Shown here in pieces: positions 37,335 to 45,747 of a stretch of 64,000 nucleotides of DNA; within the stretch, counting starts at the first letter, position 1; the number at the start of each line of letters is the position of its first letter. This DNA is from Roseomonas marmotae (GTDB taxonomy: Bacteria; Pseudomonadota; Alphaproteobacteria; Acetobacterales; Acetobacteraceae), in contig NZ_CP061091.1 in NCBI RefSeq assembly GCF_017654485.1, positions 1,439,501 through 1,503,500 on the forward strand, read 5' to 3'. The position numbers and the translations under genes were made by a program. Below the pieces are notes generated by a model that saw only the letters and a list, made by a program, of their open reading frames with translations, had not been told where the DNA came from and did no database searches.

Positions 37335-39215
37335 ATGGCCCTGGCACGCAGCGTCAAAACCAGCTTCACCGCAGGCGAACTCGGCGACCAGCTTCTGGGC
37401 CGCGGGGATCTGCGCGCCTTCGAGAATGGCGCGCGGCGCCTCCGCAATGTCTTCATTCAGCCCACCGGCGGCATCACGCGCCGGCCGGGCCTGCGCCATG
37501 TGGCGCTGCTGCCGGGCAAGGCGCGGCTGATTGCCTTCGAGTTCAATACCGAGCAGACCTACCTGCTGGTACTGACCGCGCATTCCCTGCAGGTCTTCAT
37601 GGGCGACGTGCCGGTGGCGCAGCTGCCGGCACCTTGGACCGAGGCGATGCTGGAGCAGATCGCCTATACCCAGAGCGCCGACACGCTGCTGATCCTGCAC
37701 CCCGAGCTTGGTCCGCAGCGCGTCACCCGCAGCAGCCACATGGACTGGACGCTCTCGGGCTGGGAATTCATCAGCGAGCCTTTCCACCGCTTCGCGCCGC
37801 CTGGGGTCACCATGGCCAGCAGCGGCAGCAGCGGAGAGGTGACGCTGACCGCTGGCGCGCCGTTCTTCCAGCCAGGCCATGTCAATGCGCGGCTGCGGAT
37901 CGGTATGAAGCCGGTAATCGTGACGGCGGTGACATCGCCGGTGACGGCCACTGCCCTGGTGCATGAGACGCTGGACGGCACCGCGCCGACCGAGGACTGG
38001 GACGAGGCCGCCTTCAGCGGCGCGCGCGGTTGGCCGGTGACGGCCTGCTTCCACCAGGACCGCCTGGTGCTGGGCGGCTCGCGGGACCTGCCGAACCGTC
38101 TCTGGCTCTCCCGCTCGGGCGACCTGTTCAACTTCGACCTCGGCACCGGGCTCGATGACCAGGCGATCGAATTCGGCCTGCTGTCGGATCAGGTGAACGC
38201 CATCCGCGCCGTCTTTTCGGGCCGGCACCTGCAGATATTCACCTCCGGCGCCGAATGGATGGTGACGGGCGACCCGATGACCCCGGCCTCCATCCAGTTG
38301 CACCGGCAGACGCGCATAGGCTCGCCCGTCGCGCGGCTGATCCAGCCGGTGGATGTCGATGGCAGCACCATCTTCGTCTCCCGCTCCGGCCAGGCGGTGC
38401 ATGAATATGCCTATACGGAGGTGCAGCAGGCCTATCAGGCCAGCGACCTGGCACTGGTGGCGCGGCATCTGGTGCGGACGCCCCTGGCCATGGCCTATGA
38501 CCAGACCAGGCGGCTGCTGCATGTCGCGATGGAAGGCGGCTGGCTGGCCACGCTGACGCTCTACCGGACGGAGCAGGTGACGGCCTGGACACGCCAGGAC
38601 ACCGCTGGCGTTTTCGGCTCTCTCGCGGAGATTGATGGCACCGTCTGGTGCGCCGTCCAGCGCCTGGGTGGCTGGCGGCTGGAGCGTTTCGACGACATGC
38701 TGGCCGTCGATGCCGGGCTGAGCGGCGAAAGCGACAGCGAGCGCCGGGTCTGGAGCGGGCTGGGGCATCTGCCCGGCACCAGCCTGCAAGTGGTAGCCGA
38801 CGGCGCGCCGCGTGGCGAGTTTCCGGTTGCCGCGGGCGCCATCACGCTGGATGCGCCGGCCCGTTCGATCCAGGCCGGGCTCGCCTTCAAGCACCTGGTG
38901 GAGCCGCTGCCGCCGCTGCTCTTCTCCGCCGCCGGTTCCCGCGCGGGGCCGCTGCGGCTGGTGGCGGCCACCTTCCGTTTGCTGGAGACGGCGGCGCTCT
39001 CCGTCGATCTTGGCCGGGGTCCGGCGCCCGTGTCCTTCCGGCGGCTGGATACGCCGCTGCTCGATGCGGCACCGCCAAGCTTCACCGGCGATGTCACGTT
39101 GCGGGGCCTGGGCTGGCGTCGCGACACCATCAAGCCGCTCTGGCGCATCGAGGGCGATACGCCGCTGCCGATGACGCTGCTTTCCGTCACCACCGAGACC
39201 AGGATGACCGACTGA
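37335..39215 (+). CDS. T7 gp12-like tail tubular protein B
   Basis: The 626-residue beta-rich protein starts VKTSFTAGELGDQLLGRGDLRAFENGARRLRN, with PTGGITRRPGLRHV close behind, a signature of the gp12/tail tubular B (nozzle) family. It also has the conserved GWPVTACFHQDRLVLGGSRDLPNRLWLSRSGDLFNF segment. It forms the tail nozzle. The stop overlaps the next start (TGATG). Confidence 0.88.
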   Translation: MALARSVKTSFTAGELGDQLLGRGDLRAFENGARRLRNVFIQPTGGITRRPGLRHVALLPGKARLIAFEFNTEQTYLLVLTAHSLQVFMGDVPVAQLPAPWTEAMLEQIAYTQSADTLLILHPELGPQRVTRSSHMDWTLSGWEFISEPFHRFAPPGVTMASSGSSGEVTLTAGAPFFQPGHVNARLRIGMKPVIVTAVTSPVTATALVHETLDGTAPTEDWDEAAFSGARGWPVTACFHQDRLVLGGSRDLPNRLWLSRSGDLFNFDLGTGLDDQAIEFGLLSDQVNAIRAVFSGRHLQIFTSGAEWMVTGDPMTPASIQLHRQTRIGSPVARLIQPVDVDGSTIFVSRSGQAVHEYAYTEVQQAYQASDLALVARHLVRTPLAMAYDQTRRLLHVAMEGGWLATLTLYRTEQVTAWTRQDTAGVFGSLAEIDGTVWCAVQRLGGWRLERFDDMLAVDAGLSGESDSERRVWSGLGHLPGTSLQVVADGAPRGEFPVAAGAITLDAPARSIQAGLAFKHLVEPLPPLLFSAAGSRAGPLRLVAATFRLLETAALSVDLGRGPAPVSFRRLDTPLLDAAPPSFTGDVTLRGLGWRRDTIKPLWRIEGDTPLPMTLLSVTTETRMTD

Positions 39216-39655
39216 TGGCACAACTCGCTCCCATCGCCACGCTCGTCGGCACCGGCGCCTCGCTTTACGGCACGGTGCGGCAGGGGCAGCAGCAGGCTGC
39301 CAGCGCGAAGGCGCAGGCGCAGGCGCAGCAGCAGTCGCTGGATGCGCGCGCGCAGCAGCTGGCCGCAACCCAGGCCGCCGAGACGCGCGGCCGGCAGGAC
39401 CGGCTGGAGCGTGCCGTCGCCTCCACCCGCGCGCGCCTCGGCGCCTCCGGCATCAGCCCCGACCAGGGCTCGGCCGGTGCCGTCACCTCCGGTCTCGCGC
39501 GGGATGCGGCGGAAGCGGCGGCGGACAGCAACGAGAGCTACGCCGCCCGCATGGCCAGTGGACGCAGCAGCCTGCTGTACGCCGATGGCTCGCTGACCAC
39601 CTGGCTGCGCGCCGGCAGCAGCTTCGGTAACGCGGTGCGCAACCTGCTCGACTGA
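39215..39655 (+). CDS. Short internal-virion-like phage protein (gp14 position)
   Basis: The 146-residue protein has a hydrophobic N-terminus (ATLVGTGASLYGTVRQGQ) and then a Gln/Ala-rich coiled-coil region. It ends with a basic-acidic segment (RARLGASGISPDQGSA) and a C-terminal helix. Size, composition and place after tail tube B fit T7 gp14, the smallest ejection protein that makes the outer-membrane pore. The large gp15 and gp16 proteins that should follow are absent. Assignment by position. Confidence 0.6.
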   Translation: MAQLAPIATLVGTGASLYGTVRQGQQQAASAKAQAQAQQQSLDARAQQLAATQAAETRGRQDRLERAVASTRARLGASGISPDQGSAGAVTSGLARDAAEAAADSNESYAARMASGRSSLLYADGSLTTWLRAGSSFGNAVRNLLD

Positions 39656-39712
39656 GGCTGCGCCCGCTGGCCGGCCCGCCCTTCCTCACCCCCTTCCGCA
39701 TGAGAGATCCGA

Positions 39713-42055
39713 ATGGCCGAGCATATCCGCATCGGCGACGTCGCGCCGCGTGTGCACTACGCGGCGGATGGCGCGCAGACAGTCTTCATCTACCCCTTTC
39801 CGATATTCCAGCCCGCTGATCTGGAGGTGCGGCTGGACGGGCTGTTGCTGGCCGGCGGCTACACGGTGCTGGGGGCGGGCGCCTCCGACGGTGGCCGCGT
39901 CGTCTTCCCGGCCCCCCCGGCGGCGGGGAGCAGGCTGGCGCTGCGGCGCCGGCTGGTCATCTCCCGCAACACGGATTTCCAGCCCAATGGCGTGCTGCGC
40001 GCCAATACGCTGAACGACGACCTGGACCGCCAGGTGGCGGCCTTGCAGGAATTCCGCGACGATCTCGGCAACACGCTGCGCGCCAATCCCGGCGAGGTGC
40101 CGAGCGGGCTGGTGCTGCCGGACCGCAGCGCCCGCGCCAATCGCGTGCTGGGCTTCGACAGCCTGGGCAATGCGACGGCCTTCGTGCGGGAGGAGGGGAC
40201 GCTGAAGGTGCCGCATCGCGGCGCCATTCCCCGCACCATCGCCGACAAGATGGGCGAGGCTCTCTCGGCCCGCGACTTCGGTGCGATGGGCGACGGCATC
40301 AACGATGACGGCCCGGCGTTGCAGGCGGCGATGAACGCCGCCGCGGCATCGTCCAGGCACCTGCTGATCGGCGAGGGCAGTTACCGCACCACCATGCCGT
40401 TGCTGCTGCCGGGGGCCGCGACGGGGCTGACCATGCGCGGCACCATCGTCTATGCCGGACCGGACGGGCAGGTGGCGCTGACGCTGGGCGACGGCGCGGC
40501 GGCGCGCAATGCGAGCAAGCTCTACCAGGGCCTGCGTGTCACGCGCGCCACCCTCTCCAGCTGGCTGGACGAGGGCGATATCGGCATTCTTCTCCGCAAC
40601 CTCGATGCCTCCACCGTCGAGATCCGGCAGGCCGAGGGCTTCACCATCGGCGTGCGCACCCTGGGCGTGGAGCGCGGCTTCGAGGACAGCACGATCCACC
40701 TGGGCCGTCTCGTCGACAACCGCATCGGGCTCGATATCCGCTGCGAGACGGCTGCCGGCTGGAACAACAGCATCCGCTATATCGGCGGTCATTTCGCCAA
40801 TTCCTCTGCCACGCATCGGAGCATGGACCGCTTCGGCGTGCGCTTCTCCTGCGCCACGGATGCCTATCCTCGCCACAACGCACATCTCTTCCTGGGTCCC
40901 GCTTTCGAGTTGCAGCGCCAGGGCACGCCTGCCACCGTCACCGCCATCCCCTTCCTGCTGGCGGCGGGGGATGAACGTGGCATCGTCGCGCGTGGCATCC
41001 GCATGGAGCAGTGCAGTACCTTCGTGGCCGCGCATACGGGCGGCGCGAATGACTGCCTGTATGAGGTCGCCTATACCGGCACCTATGCCTTCACCGGCAC
41101 GGGGATCCTCTATGCCTCCACGGCCACGCGCGCCGGTGGCACCGTCATTCCGCTGCATCAGGCGGCGGCGGCGCATGGCACGCCCCGGCTGGTCGCGGCG
41201 GCGGAGAACCTGCGGCAGCGCGCTTTCCGCCAGACCGTGGATACCGCCGACGGGGTGGGCTTCGAGCAGATGGCCGTGCTCGCCGGCAATCCCGTCAGCC
41301 CACCCGGCAACCTGACGGCGGCCGCCTTCGCCGGCCTGGCCTTGTTCAACCTTCATCCCGATGCCGTGGGCATCCCCACCAGCCGCGGACTGGCCTTCGT
41401 CGTGGATTGCGGCGAGTGCAAGGAGTTCTTCATCGCGGCCGAGGGCACCGAACTTCGCCCGGTGGTGATGCAGTTCGACGGCAACGAGAACCTGCTGACG
41501 GAGACGAGCCCGGTTCTCTTCTCCAACATGAACGCCGTCTATGCTGGTGCTCCTTCCTTCTTCTGGGAAGGCAATGCCAATCTGGACGGCCTGGTCGGTG
41601 GTCTGGCGATCAACAAGCTTCAGCGCGTGACCTTGCACGCGAATGCGCGCTTCGCCGCCATTGGCGTGCGCGGCGGCACCGCCGATGCGCTGGCGAAGTC
41701 GCTGCGCCTTTACTGCTCGCCCATGCATGCGCCGGCACTGGTCTATGGCGGCAGCCGTAAATGGGGCGTGCGGGAATACACGACTTCCGACGGAGACTGG
41801 ACCCTGGGGCAGCTGGAGGCAGGCCAGACGGCCACGCGGGATGTCCGGCTCACAGGTGTGCGGCAGGGCGACTTCGTGCAGGCCTCGTTCGCCAAGGCCT
41901 CGGGCTTCCAGAACGGCGGCGTGATCTTCCATGCCAGCGTCGGCGGCGCCGGTAGTACTGACGAGGTGCGGGTCACCGCGCAGAATATCAGCGGCGCGAA
42001 TATCACCATCGGCGCGGGAACGCTCCATCTGCGCGCCACCAAGCCGAGGATCTGA
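39713..42055 (+). CDS. Tail fibre/spike protein with a T7 gp17-like N-terminus
   Basis: The 780-residue protein has an N-terminal domain (about residues 10-160: VHYAADGAQTVFIYPFPIF, DDLDRQVAALQEFRDDLGN) resembling the tail-attachment part of T7-type fibres. Then comes a pectate-lyase-like beta-helix segment starting DFGAMGDGINDDGPALQAAMNAA. The C-terminus (about residues 690-780) is a small beta domain. The beta-helix suggests a surface-polysaccharide receptor, possibly degraded by the spike. It is the longest gene of the cassette. Confidence 0.82.
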   Translation: MAEHIRIGDVAPRVHYAADGAQTVFIYPFPIFQPADLEVRLDGLLLAGGYTVLGAGASDGGRVVFPAPPAAGSRLALRRRLVISRNTDFQPNGVLRANTLNDDLDRQVAALQEFRDDLGNTLRANPGEVPSGLVLPDRSARANRVLGFDSLGNATAFVREEGTLKVPHRGAIPRTIADKMGEALSARDFGAMGDGINDDGPALQAAMNAAAASSRHLLIGEGSYRTTMPLLLPGAATGLTMRGTIVYAGPDGQVALTLGDGAAARNASKLYQGLRVTRATLSSWLDEGDIGILLRNLDASTVEIRQAEGFTIGVRTLGVERGFEDSTIHLGRLVDNRIGLDIRCETAAGWNNSIRYIGGHFANSSATHRSMDRFGVRFSCATDAYPRHNAHLFLGPAFELQRQGTPATVTAIPFLLAAGDERGIVARGIRMEQCSTFVAAHTGGANDCLYEVAYTGTYAFTGTGILYASTATRAGGTVIPLHQAAAAHGTPRLVAAAENLRQRAFRQTVDTADGVGFEQMAVLAGNPVSPPGNLTAAAFAGLALFNLHPDAVGIPTSRGLAFVVDCGECKEFFIAAEGTELRPVVMQFDGNENLLTETSPVLFSNMNAVYAGAPSFFWEGNANLDGLVGGLAINKLQRVTLHANARFAAIGVRGGTADALAKSLRLYCSPMHAPALVYGGSRKWGVREYTTSDGDWTLGQLEAGQTATRDVRLTGVRQGDFVQASFAKASGFQNGGVIFHASVGGAGSTDEVRVTAQNISGANITIGAGTLHLRATKPRI

Positions 42056-42057
42056 CC

Positions 42058-42381
42058 ATGAAGGGCATTCCCCCGGCGCTGGCCGCCGAACTGGAGGCAG
42101 CGGTGATGCGCGTGGTGGAGGATTATGGCGCCTTCATCGCGCGCGGCCCCGCGCCGGGCATGCATGACGATGCCAAGGCCTTCGCCGCGCATCACGCCGC
42201 CGCGAAATCGGCGCTGGCCCATCTGGAGCATCTTCTGAAGCTCGCCCGTGCCGCCGGCGCGGGGGAGGAGGTGGCCGGCATCGCCCAGGCCCATGCGCTG
42301 CTGCGGCAGGCCCGCGGCGCGCTGGCCGTCGAGCCGCGGGAGGATGAGGAGGATGGCGCCGATGACGGAAGCCCCGGCTGA
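42058..42381 (+). CDS. Phage protein in the small-terminase (gp18) position
   Basis: The 107-residue helical protein (AHHAAAKSALAHLEHLLKLARAAGAGEE, acidic C-terminus EPREDEEDGADDGSPG) lies immediately before the large terminase, where T7 has gp18. No DNA-binding signature is recognisable, so small terminase is a positional guess. Its 3' end overlaps the terminase start. Confidence 0.55.
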   Translation: MKGIPPALAAELEAAVMRVVEDYGAFIARGPAPGMHDDAKAFAAHHAAAKSALAHLEHLLKLARAAGAGEEVAGIAQAHALLRQARGALAVEPREDEEDGADDGSPG

Positions 42382-43807
42382 CCTTCTGGAATTCGTCTGG
42401 GTCTGGAACACGCATCTCGGCCAGGGCACGCCGCCGGTCCACCGCCGCGTCCTGCGCTGGCTGGACGCGCGGCGGCGGGCGGAGGAGGGGCGGCTTCTGC
42501 TGATGGCCTTCCGCGGCTGCGGCAAGTCCACGCTGGTTGGGCTCTACTGCGCCTGGCTGCTGGCGCGGTGGCCTGAGACACGGATCCTGGTGCTGGCGGC
42601 GGACCATGCGCTCGCCACCAAGATGGTCGCCGCCGTCCGACGCATCATCGAGCGGCATCCGCTCTGCGCGCATCTGGTGCCGCAGCAGGCGGAGGCCTGG
42701 GCATCGGACCGCTTCATCGTCAACCGCCAGGGCGCGCCGCGAGATCCTTCGATGCTGGCTGCGGGCCTGGGCGGCAATATCACGGGAACCCGCGCCGATG
42801 TCATTATCTGCGATGACGTGGAAGTGGCCGGAAACTGTGACTCGCCAGGCAAACGCGCCGAACTTCGGGAGCGCCTGGCGGAGACGGAGTTCATCCTGAC
42901 CCCCGGCGGCACCATCCTCTATGTCGGCACGCCGCATTGCGCGGAAAGCCTCTATCTGCACCCGGATGAGGGCACGGCCTTCCTCGGCAGCTACCGTCGC
43001 CTGCGGATTCCACTGCTGGATGGGGCAGGGCGCAGCGTCTGGCCTGAACGTTTCTCGGCCTGCGCCGTCGCGCGGATGCGGGAGCAGGTGGGGCCGGTGC
43101 ATTTCGGCCGGCAGATGCTCCTGCGGCCGGTGGCCGGCGGCGCCGCGCGGCTCGATCCCCGGCTGATCATCCGCTACGCCGAGGATACTGACTACCACGA
43201 GGCCGCTGGGCGCCCCGTGCTGACGCTGCTGGGGCGGCGGATGGTTTCGGGCGGGGGGTTCTGGGACCCGGCCTATGGCCGCCCCGGCAGCGGCGATGGA
43301 TCCGTCCTCGCCGCCACCTACAGCGACGCCGAGGGCAACCACTATCTGCATCGCCTGGCCTATCTCACGCATGACCCCGATGCACGGGACGATCCGGCGA
43401 CGCAGCAATGCCGACAGGTGGCGCAGATCGCCCGGGAATTGCTGCTGCCGGTGCTGCGGGTGGAAACCAACGGCATCGGCCGCTTCCTGCCGGCGCTGCT
43501 GAGGCGGGAGATGGCGCGGGCTGGGGCCGCCTGTGCCGTGGTGGAGCAGCACAGCCGCCACGCGAAGCAGGAGCGCATCCTCTCCGCGCTGGACCCGGTG
43601 CTGGCGGCGCGCAGACTGCACGCGCATGAGCGGGTGTTCCGCACGCCCTTCCCGACCGAGATGGCGGAGTGGAAGCCGGATACCCCGGGTCTTCGCGACG
43701 ATGCGCTGGACGCCCTCTCCGGCTGCCTGCTGGCCGAGCCGGTGCGGCTTCCCGGCGCGCCCCCCGCGCCGCGCGGAGCGGGCTGGCGCGGCATGCAGCA
43801 ATCCTGA
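42362..43807 (+). CDS. Terminase large subunit
   Basis: The 481-residue packaging motor has Walker A RGCGKST (residues 51-57), Walker B VIICDD (147-152) and the coupling segment LYVGTPH. The C-terminal part, WDPAYGRPGSGDGSVLAATY and RVETNGIGRFLP, supplies the nuclease Asp/Glu residues. These match the T7 gp19 type. The start at 42362 has GAGGAGG nine bases before it; an ATG at 42353 is too close to that site. All expected motifs are intact. Confidence 0.9.
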   Translation: MTEAPADLLEFVWVWNTHLGQGTPPVHRRVLRWLDARRRAEEGRLLLMAFRGCGKSTLVGLYCAWLLARWPETRILVLAADHALATKMVAAVRRIIERHPLCAHLVPQQAEAWASDRFIVNRQGAPRDPSMLAAGLGGNITGTRADVIICDDVEVAGNCDSPGKRAELRERLAETEFILTPGGTILYVGTPHCAESLYLHPDEGTAFLGSYRRLRIPLLDGAGRSVWPERFSACAVARMREQVGPVHFGRQMLLRPVAGGAARLDPRLIIRYAEDTDYHEAAGRPVLTLLGRRMVSGGGFWDPAYGRPGSGDGSVLAATYSDAEGNHYLHRLAYLTHDPDARDDPATQQCRQVAQIARELLLPVLRVETNGIGRFLPALLRREMARAGAACAVVEQHSRHAKQERILSALDPVLAARRLHAHERVFRTPFPTEMAEWKPDTPGLRDDALDALSGCLLAEPVRLPGAPPAPRGAGWRGMQQS

Positions 43808-43928
43808 GCCTGGCATTTCCACAAGCGCCAGCCTCGGTCTTTCAGATGCCACATGAAGGCACGGACGCTTTACCGTTCGGCAAGCCAGCCTATGTCATGC
43901 TGCACCTGCACAATGGAGCAGAAGGCCC

Positions 43929-44438
43929 ATGGCACAGGTGATGCCTTGTTCGCCCGCTACCGCCACGCCGGTGAAGGACTGGTTCGACACCGGCGACAAG
44001 CCTGTCGGCATCTTCCGCTTCCGCGGAGGGCTGGCAGTGCCGACCACCCGCGCACTGGTGCATGAATCGCCGGAGGGGCGGCGCTTCATTCCCGCCCGCC
44101 CTGTTGGCCTTGTGGCGCCGCCCTGGCAGGCCGATGCCTGGTACGCCTGGCAGGCGGACCTCGCCTGGTCCGTCCGGCGGGCGCTGCGGGGGCAGACGCC
44201 CCGGCGCCTCATGTTGTTCCTGACGAGGCTGGACATGCGAGGTCATGGCGCGATCCTGCACCCCGTCTTCGACCGCCCTCCGACCCGGGAGGATGAGGAG
44301 CGGGTCTTCGCCGTGGAACTGGAGGTCTGGGCCGACTTCATCGGCTGCTGCCAGCTTCGCACGCAGATGCTGCTGGCGCCGCCGGCGGCAAGGCTCACCC
44401 TGCCGCCGGGGACGGTGGCATATCGGCGCCCGAATTAA
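43929..44438 (+). CDS. Phage-cassette hypothetical protein
   Basis: The 169-residue protein has the pattern FRFRGGLAVPTTRALVHESPEGRRF, then WQADAWYAWQADLAWSVRRALRG with many tryptophans, and a C-terminal LPPGTVAYRRP. I do not recognise the family. AGAAGG lies about 7 bases before the ATG. It comes between the terminase and the lysis genes. Confidence 0.6.
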   Translation: MAQVMPCSPATATPVKDWFDTGDKPVGIFRFRGGLAVPTTRALVHESPEGRRFIPARPVGLVAPPWQADAWYAWQADLAWSVRRALRGQTPRRLMLFLTRLDMRGHGAILHPVFDRPPTREDEERVFAVELEVWADFIGCCQLRTQMLLAPPAARLTLPPGTVAYRRPN

Positions 44439-44501
44439 CGGCCGAGGCCCAGCTTTTTTTCTTGCGCTAGGATAGAATTCCGTTTCAGTATCGTTCCGCC
44501 A

Positions 44502-44520
44502 GCGGGTGAACTGCGTCCGC
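44502..44520 (+). repeat. Hairpin element copy B (loop AACTG)
   Basis: GCGGGTG-AACTG-CGTCCGC, a 7-bp stem including two G-T pairs. Relative to copy A (33077-33093), changes on both arms keep the stem paired. A TTG lies 42 bases upstream of the GGG in both copies. Copy B is 17 bases downstream of a seven-T run and close to the 3' end of the minus-strand gene. Confidence 0.4.
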
Positions 44521-44530
44521 CGCGCGGTCC

Positions 44531-44758
44531 TCAGGCCACCTTCTTCACTTTCAGGATTTCATCCGCATGCCGCACCCGCCCAGGGGCGGTGATGCGGAAA
44601 CGGCTGTCCACGCCCTGTTCCGCCAAGCCCATGCCGGCCAGTCGGTGCAGGCAGGGGCCGTCCTTCAGCCCGTCGGGCCGTCCCAGCTGTCCCACCAGGG
44701 TCAGACGGTGCAGTGCCGATCGGCAGCAGGTCTCAAGATAGGGCTCGTTCCACATCAT
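44531..44758 (-). CDS. Small winged-helix-like protein, opposite strand in the phage cassette
   Basis: The 75-residue product (MWNEPYLETCCRSALHRLTLVGQLGR, then PCLHRLAGMGLAEQGVDSRFRITAPGRVRHADEILK) has a helix-helix then HRLAGMGLA-x-RFRIT strand pattern like a small winged helix. It fills a 415-base stretch without a plus-strand gene. ATGs at 44758 and 44755 and a TTG at 44764 are possible starts; GGGA precedes them. It could control the lysis genes that start beside it. Function is inferred. Confidence 0.55.
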   Translation of the reverse strand: MMWNEPYLETCCRSALHRLTLVGQLGRPDGLKDGPCLHRLAGMGLAEQGVDSRFRITAPGRVRHADEILKVKKVA

Positions 44759-44853
44759 TCCCAACGCAACTGGTTGCCGGAGGCGCCGGTGGCCCCCTGC
44801 TGTGCAGGGTGGCCCCGGCGCCTTCGCTGTTCAAGCAGGCCGAGGAGGGCCGC

Positions 44854-45231
44854 ATGATTTCCGCAGAGATGGAGCCGCAGATGCTGGCCACGGCGGTGCA
44901 GGCCCCGATGATGGCCGCGCTGTTCTGGATGATGCACGGGTTGCGCCGCGGCCTTTCCGAGCGCTTCCCCGCGCCGGAGGATTCGCTGCCCCAGCCGCGC
45001 GGGCCCGATGCCCTGGCCCGCACGCGCGACGAGCTGGCGGCCTTCAAGCTGGAAGTGGCGCGGACCTACGTGCCGCTCTCGCTGATCCGCGACGTGGACC
45101 AGCGGCTGACGCAGCAATTGCTGCGGATCGAGGAAAAACTGGATGTCGCGACCCGCGCCGCCACCGTGGCGGCCGCGGCGGTGGCGGCGCAACAGCCCCA
45201 GCGCGGCTGGCGGCCGGAGGACAGGGTATGA
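44854..45231 (+). CDS. One-helix membrane protein, possible holin or spanin-type lysis protein
   Basis: The 125-residue protein has one hydrophobic segment (MLATAVQAPMMAALFWMMHGL, about residues 10-30). A charged coiled-coil region (ARTRDELAAFKLEVARTYVPLS, then QQLLRIEEKLDVATRAATVAAA) follows. This topology and its place before a cell-wall hydrolase suggest a holin or inner-membrane spanin. GAGGAGG lies 6 bases before the ATG. It overlaps the hydrolase gene by four bases. Confidence 0.6.
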   Translation: MISAEMEPQMLATAVQAPMMAALFWMMHGLRRGLSERFPAPEDSLPQPRGPDALARTRDELAAFKLEVARTYVPLSLIRDVDQRLTQQLLRIEEKLDVATRAATVAAAAVAAQQPQRGWRPEDRV

Positions 45232-45689
45232 GCATTCTTCCCCACAGGCACCAGGCGAGCCCCGTCCTGGCGCCGGTCGATATCCTCGCGCTCACCCTCT
45301 GGGCCGAGGCCGGCACCCGCTCCGTCCGTGCCATCGAGGCGCTGGCGGCGGTGGTCATGAACCGCGTGCGGCGTGCCGAGCAGGGCGAGGCCGCGCGCTG
45401 GGGCAGGGGAGTGGCCGGGGTCTGCCGCGCGCCCTTCCAGTATTCCTGCTGGAACCCGCGCCACCCGCGCCACCTGCTGATGATGGCCGCGCCGGCCGGC
45501 GCCCCGGCGCTGGCCATGTGCCGCCGCATCGCCGTCCGCGCCATGGCCGGGCTCTTGTCCGACCCCACCTCCGGCGCCACCCATCATCATGGGGAGGAAG
45601 AACTGCCCGCCTGGGCGGTGGCGCGGACGCCCTGCGCCGAACTGGGCGGCTTCCTCTTCTACAAGGCGGAGGCTGTGACCCAGAATTAG
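45228..45689 (+). CDS. SleB/CwlJ-type cell-wall hydrolase
   Basis: The 153-residue protein contains the hydrolase_2 pattern: LTLWAEAGTRSVRAIEALAAVVMNRV, then FQYSCWNPRH and TSGATHHH. The first Glu of WAEA is the likely catalytic acid. It probably serves as the phage endolysin. There is no signal peptide, so a holin-like partner (the preceding gene) would be needed. It is the last gene of the cassette. Confidence 0.85.
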   Translation: MSILPHRHQASPVLAPVDILALTLWAEAGTRSVRAIEALAAVVMNRVRRAEQGEAARWGRGVAGVCRAPFQYSCWNPRHPRHLLMMAAPAGAPALAMCRRIAVRAMAGLLSDPTSGATHHHGEEELPAWAVARTPCAELGGFLFYKAEAVTQN

Positions 45690-45747
45690 AACAAATACGA
45701 AACATACGGCGGTGGCGCGGTCCCGGATACCGCGCTAAACCGGGGCC

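Noticed and set aside
33036..44520. Phage T7-type RNA polymerase promoters at the hairpin copies
   Set aside because: No phage RNA polymerase gene is present. Only two copies exist, and the conserved part is an inverted repeat, unlike T7 promoters.
31272..45689. Typical siphoviral gene transfer agent (RcGTA-like)
   Set aside because: The gene order and families are T7-like (connector, tail tubes A and B, gp17-like fibre). No tape-measure protein or major tail protein is present.
31250..45747. Phage integration into mprF with flanking att repeats
   Set aside because: I compared the two borders and saw no shared core sequence. No mprF remnant lies on the right side, and there is no tRNA or integrase.
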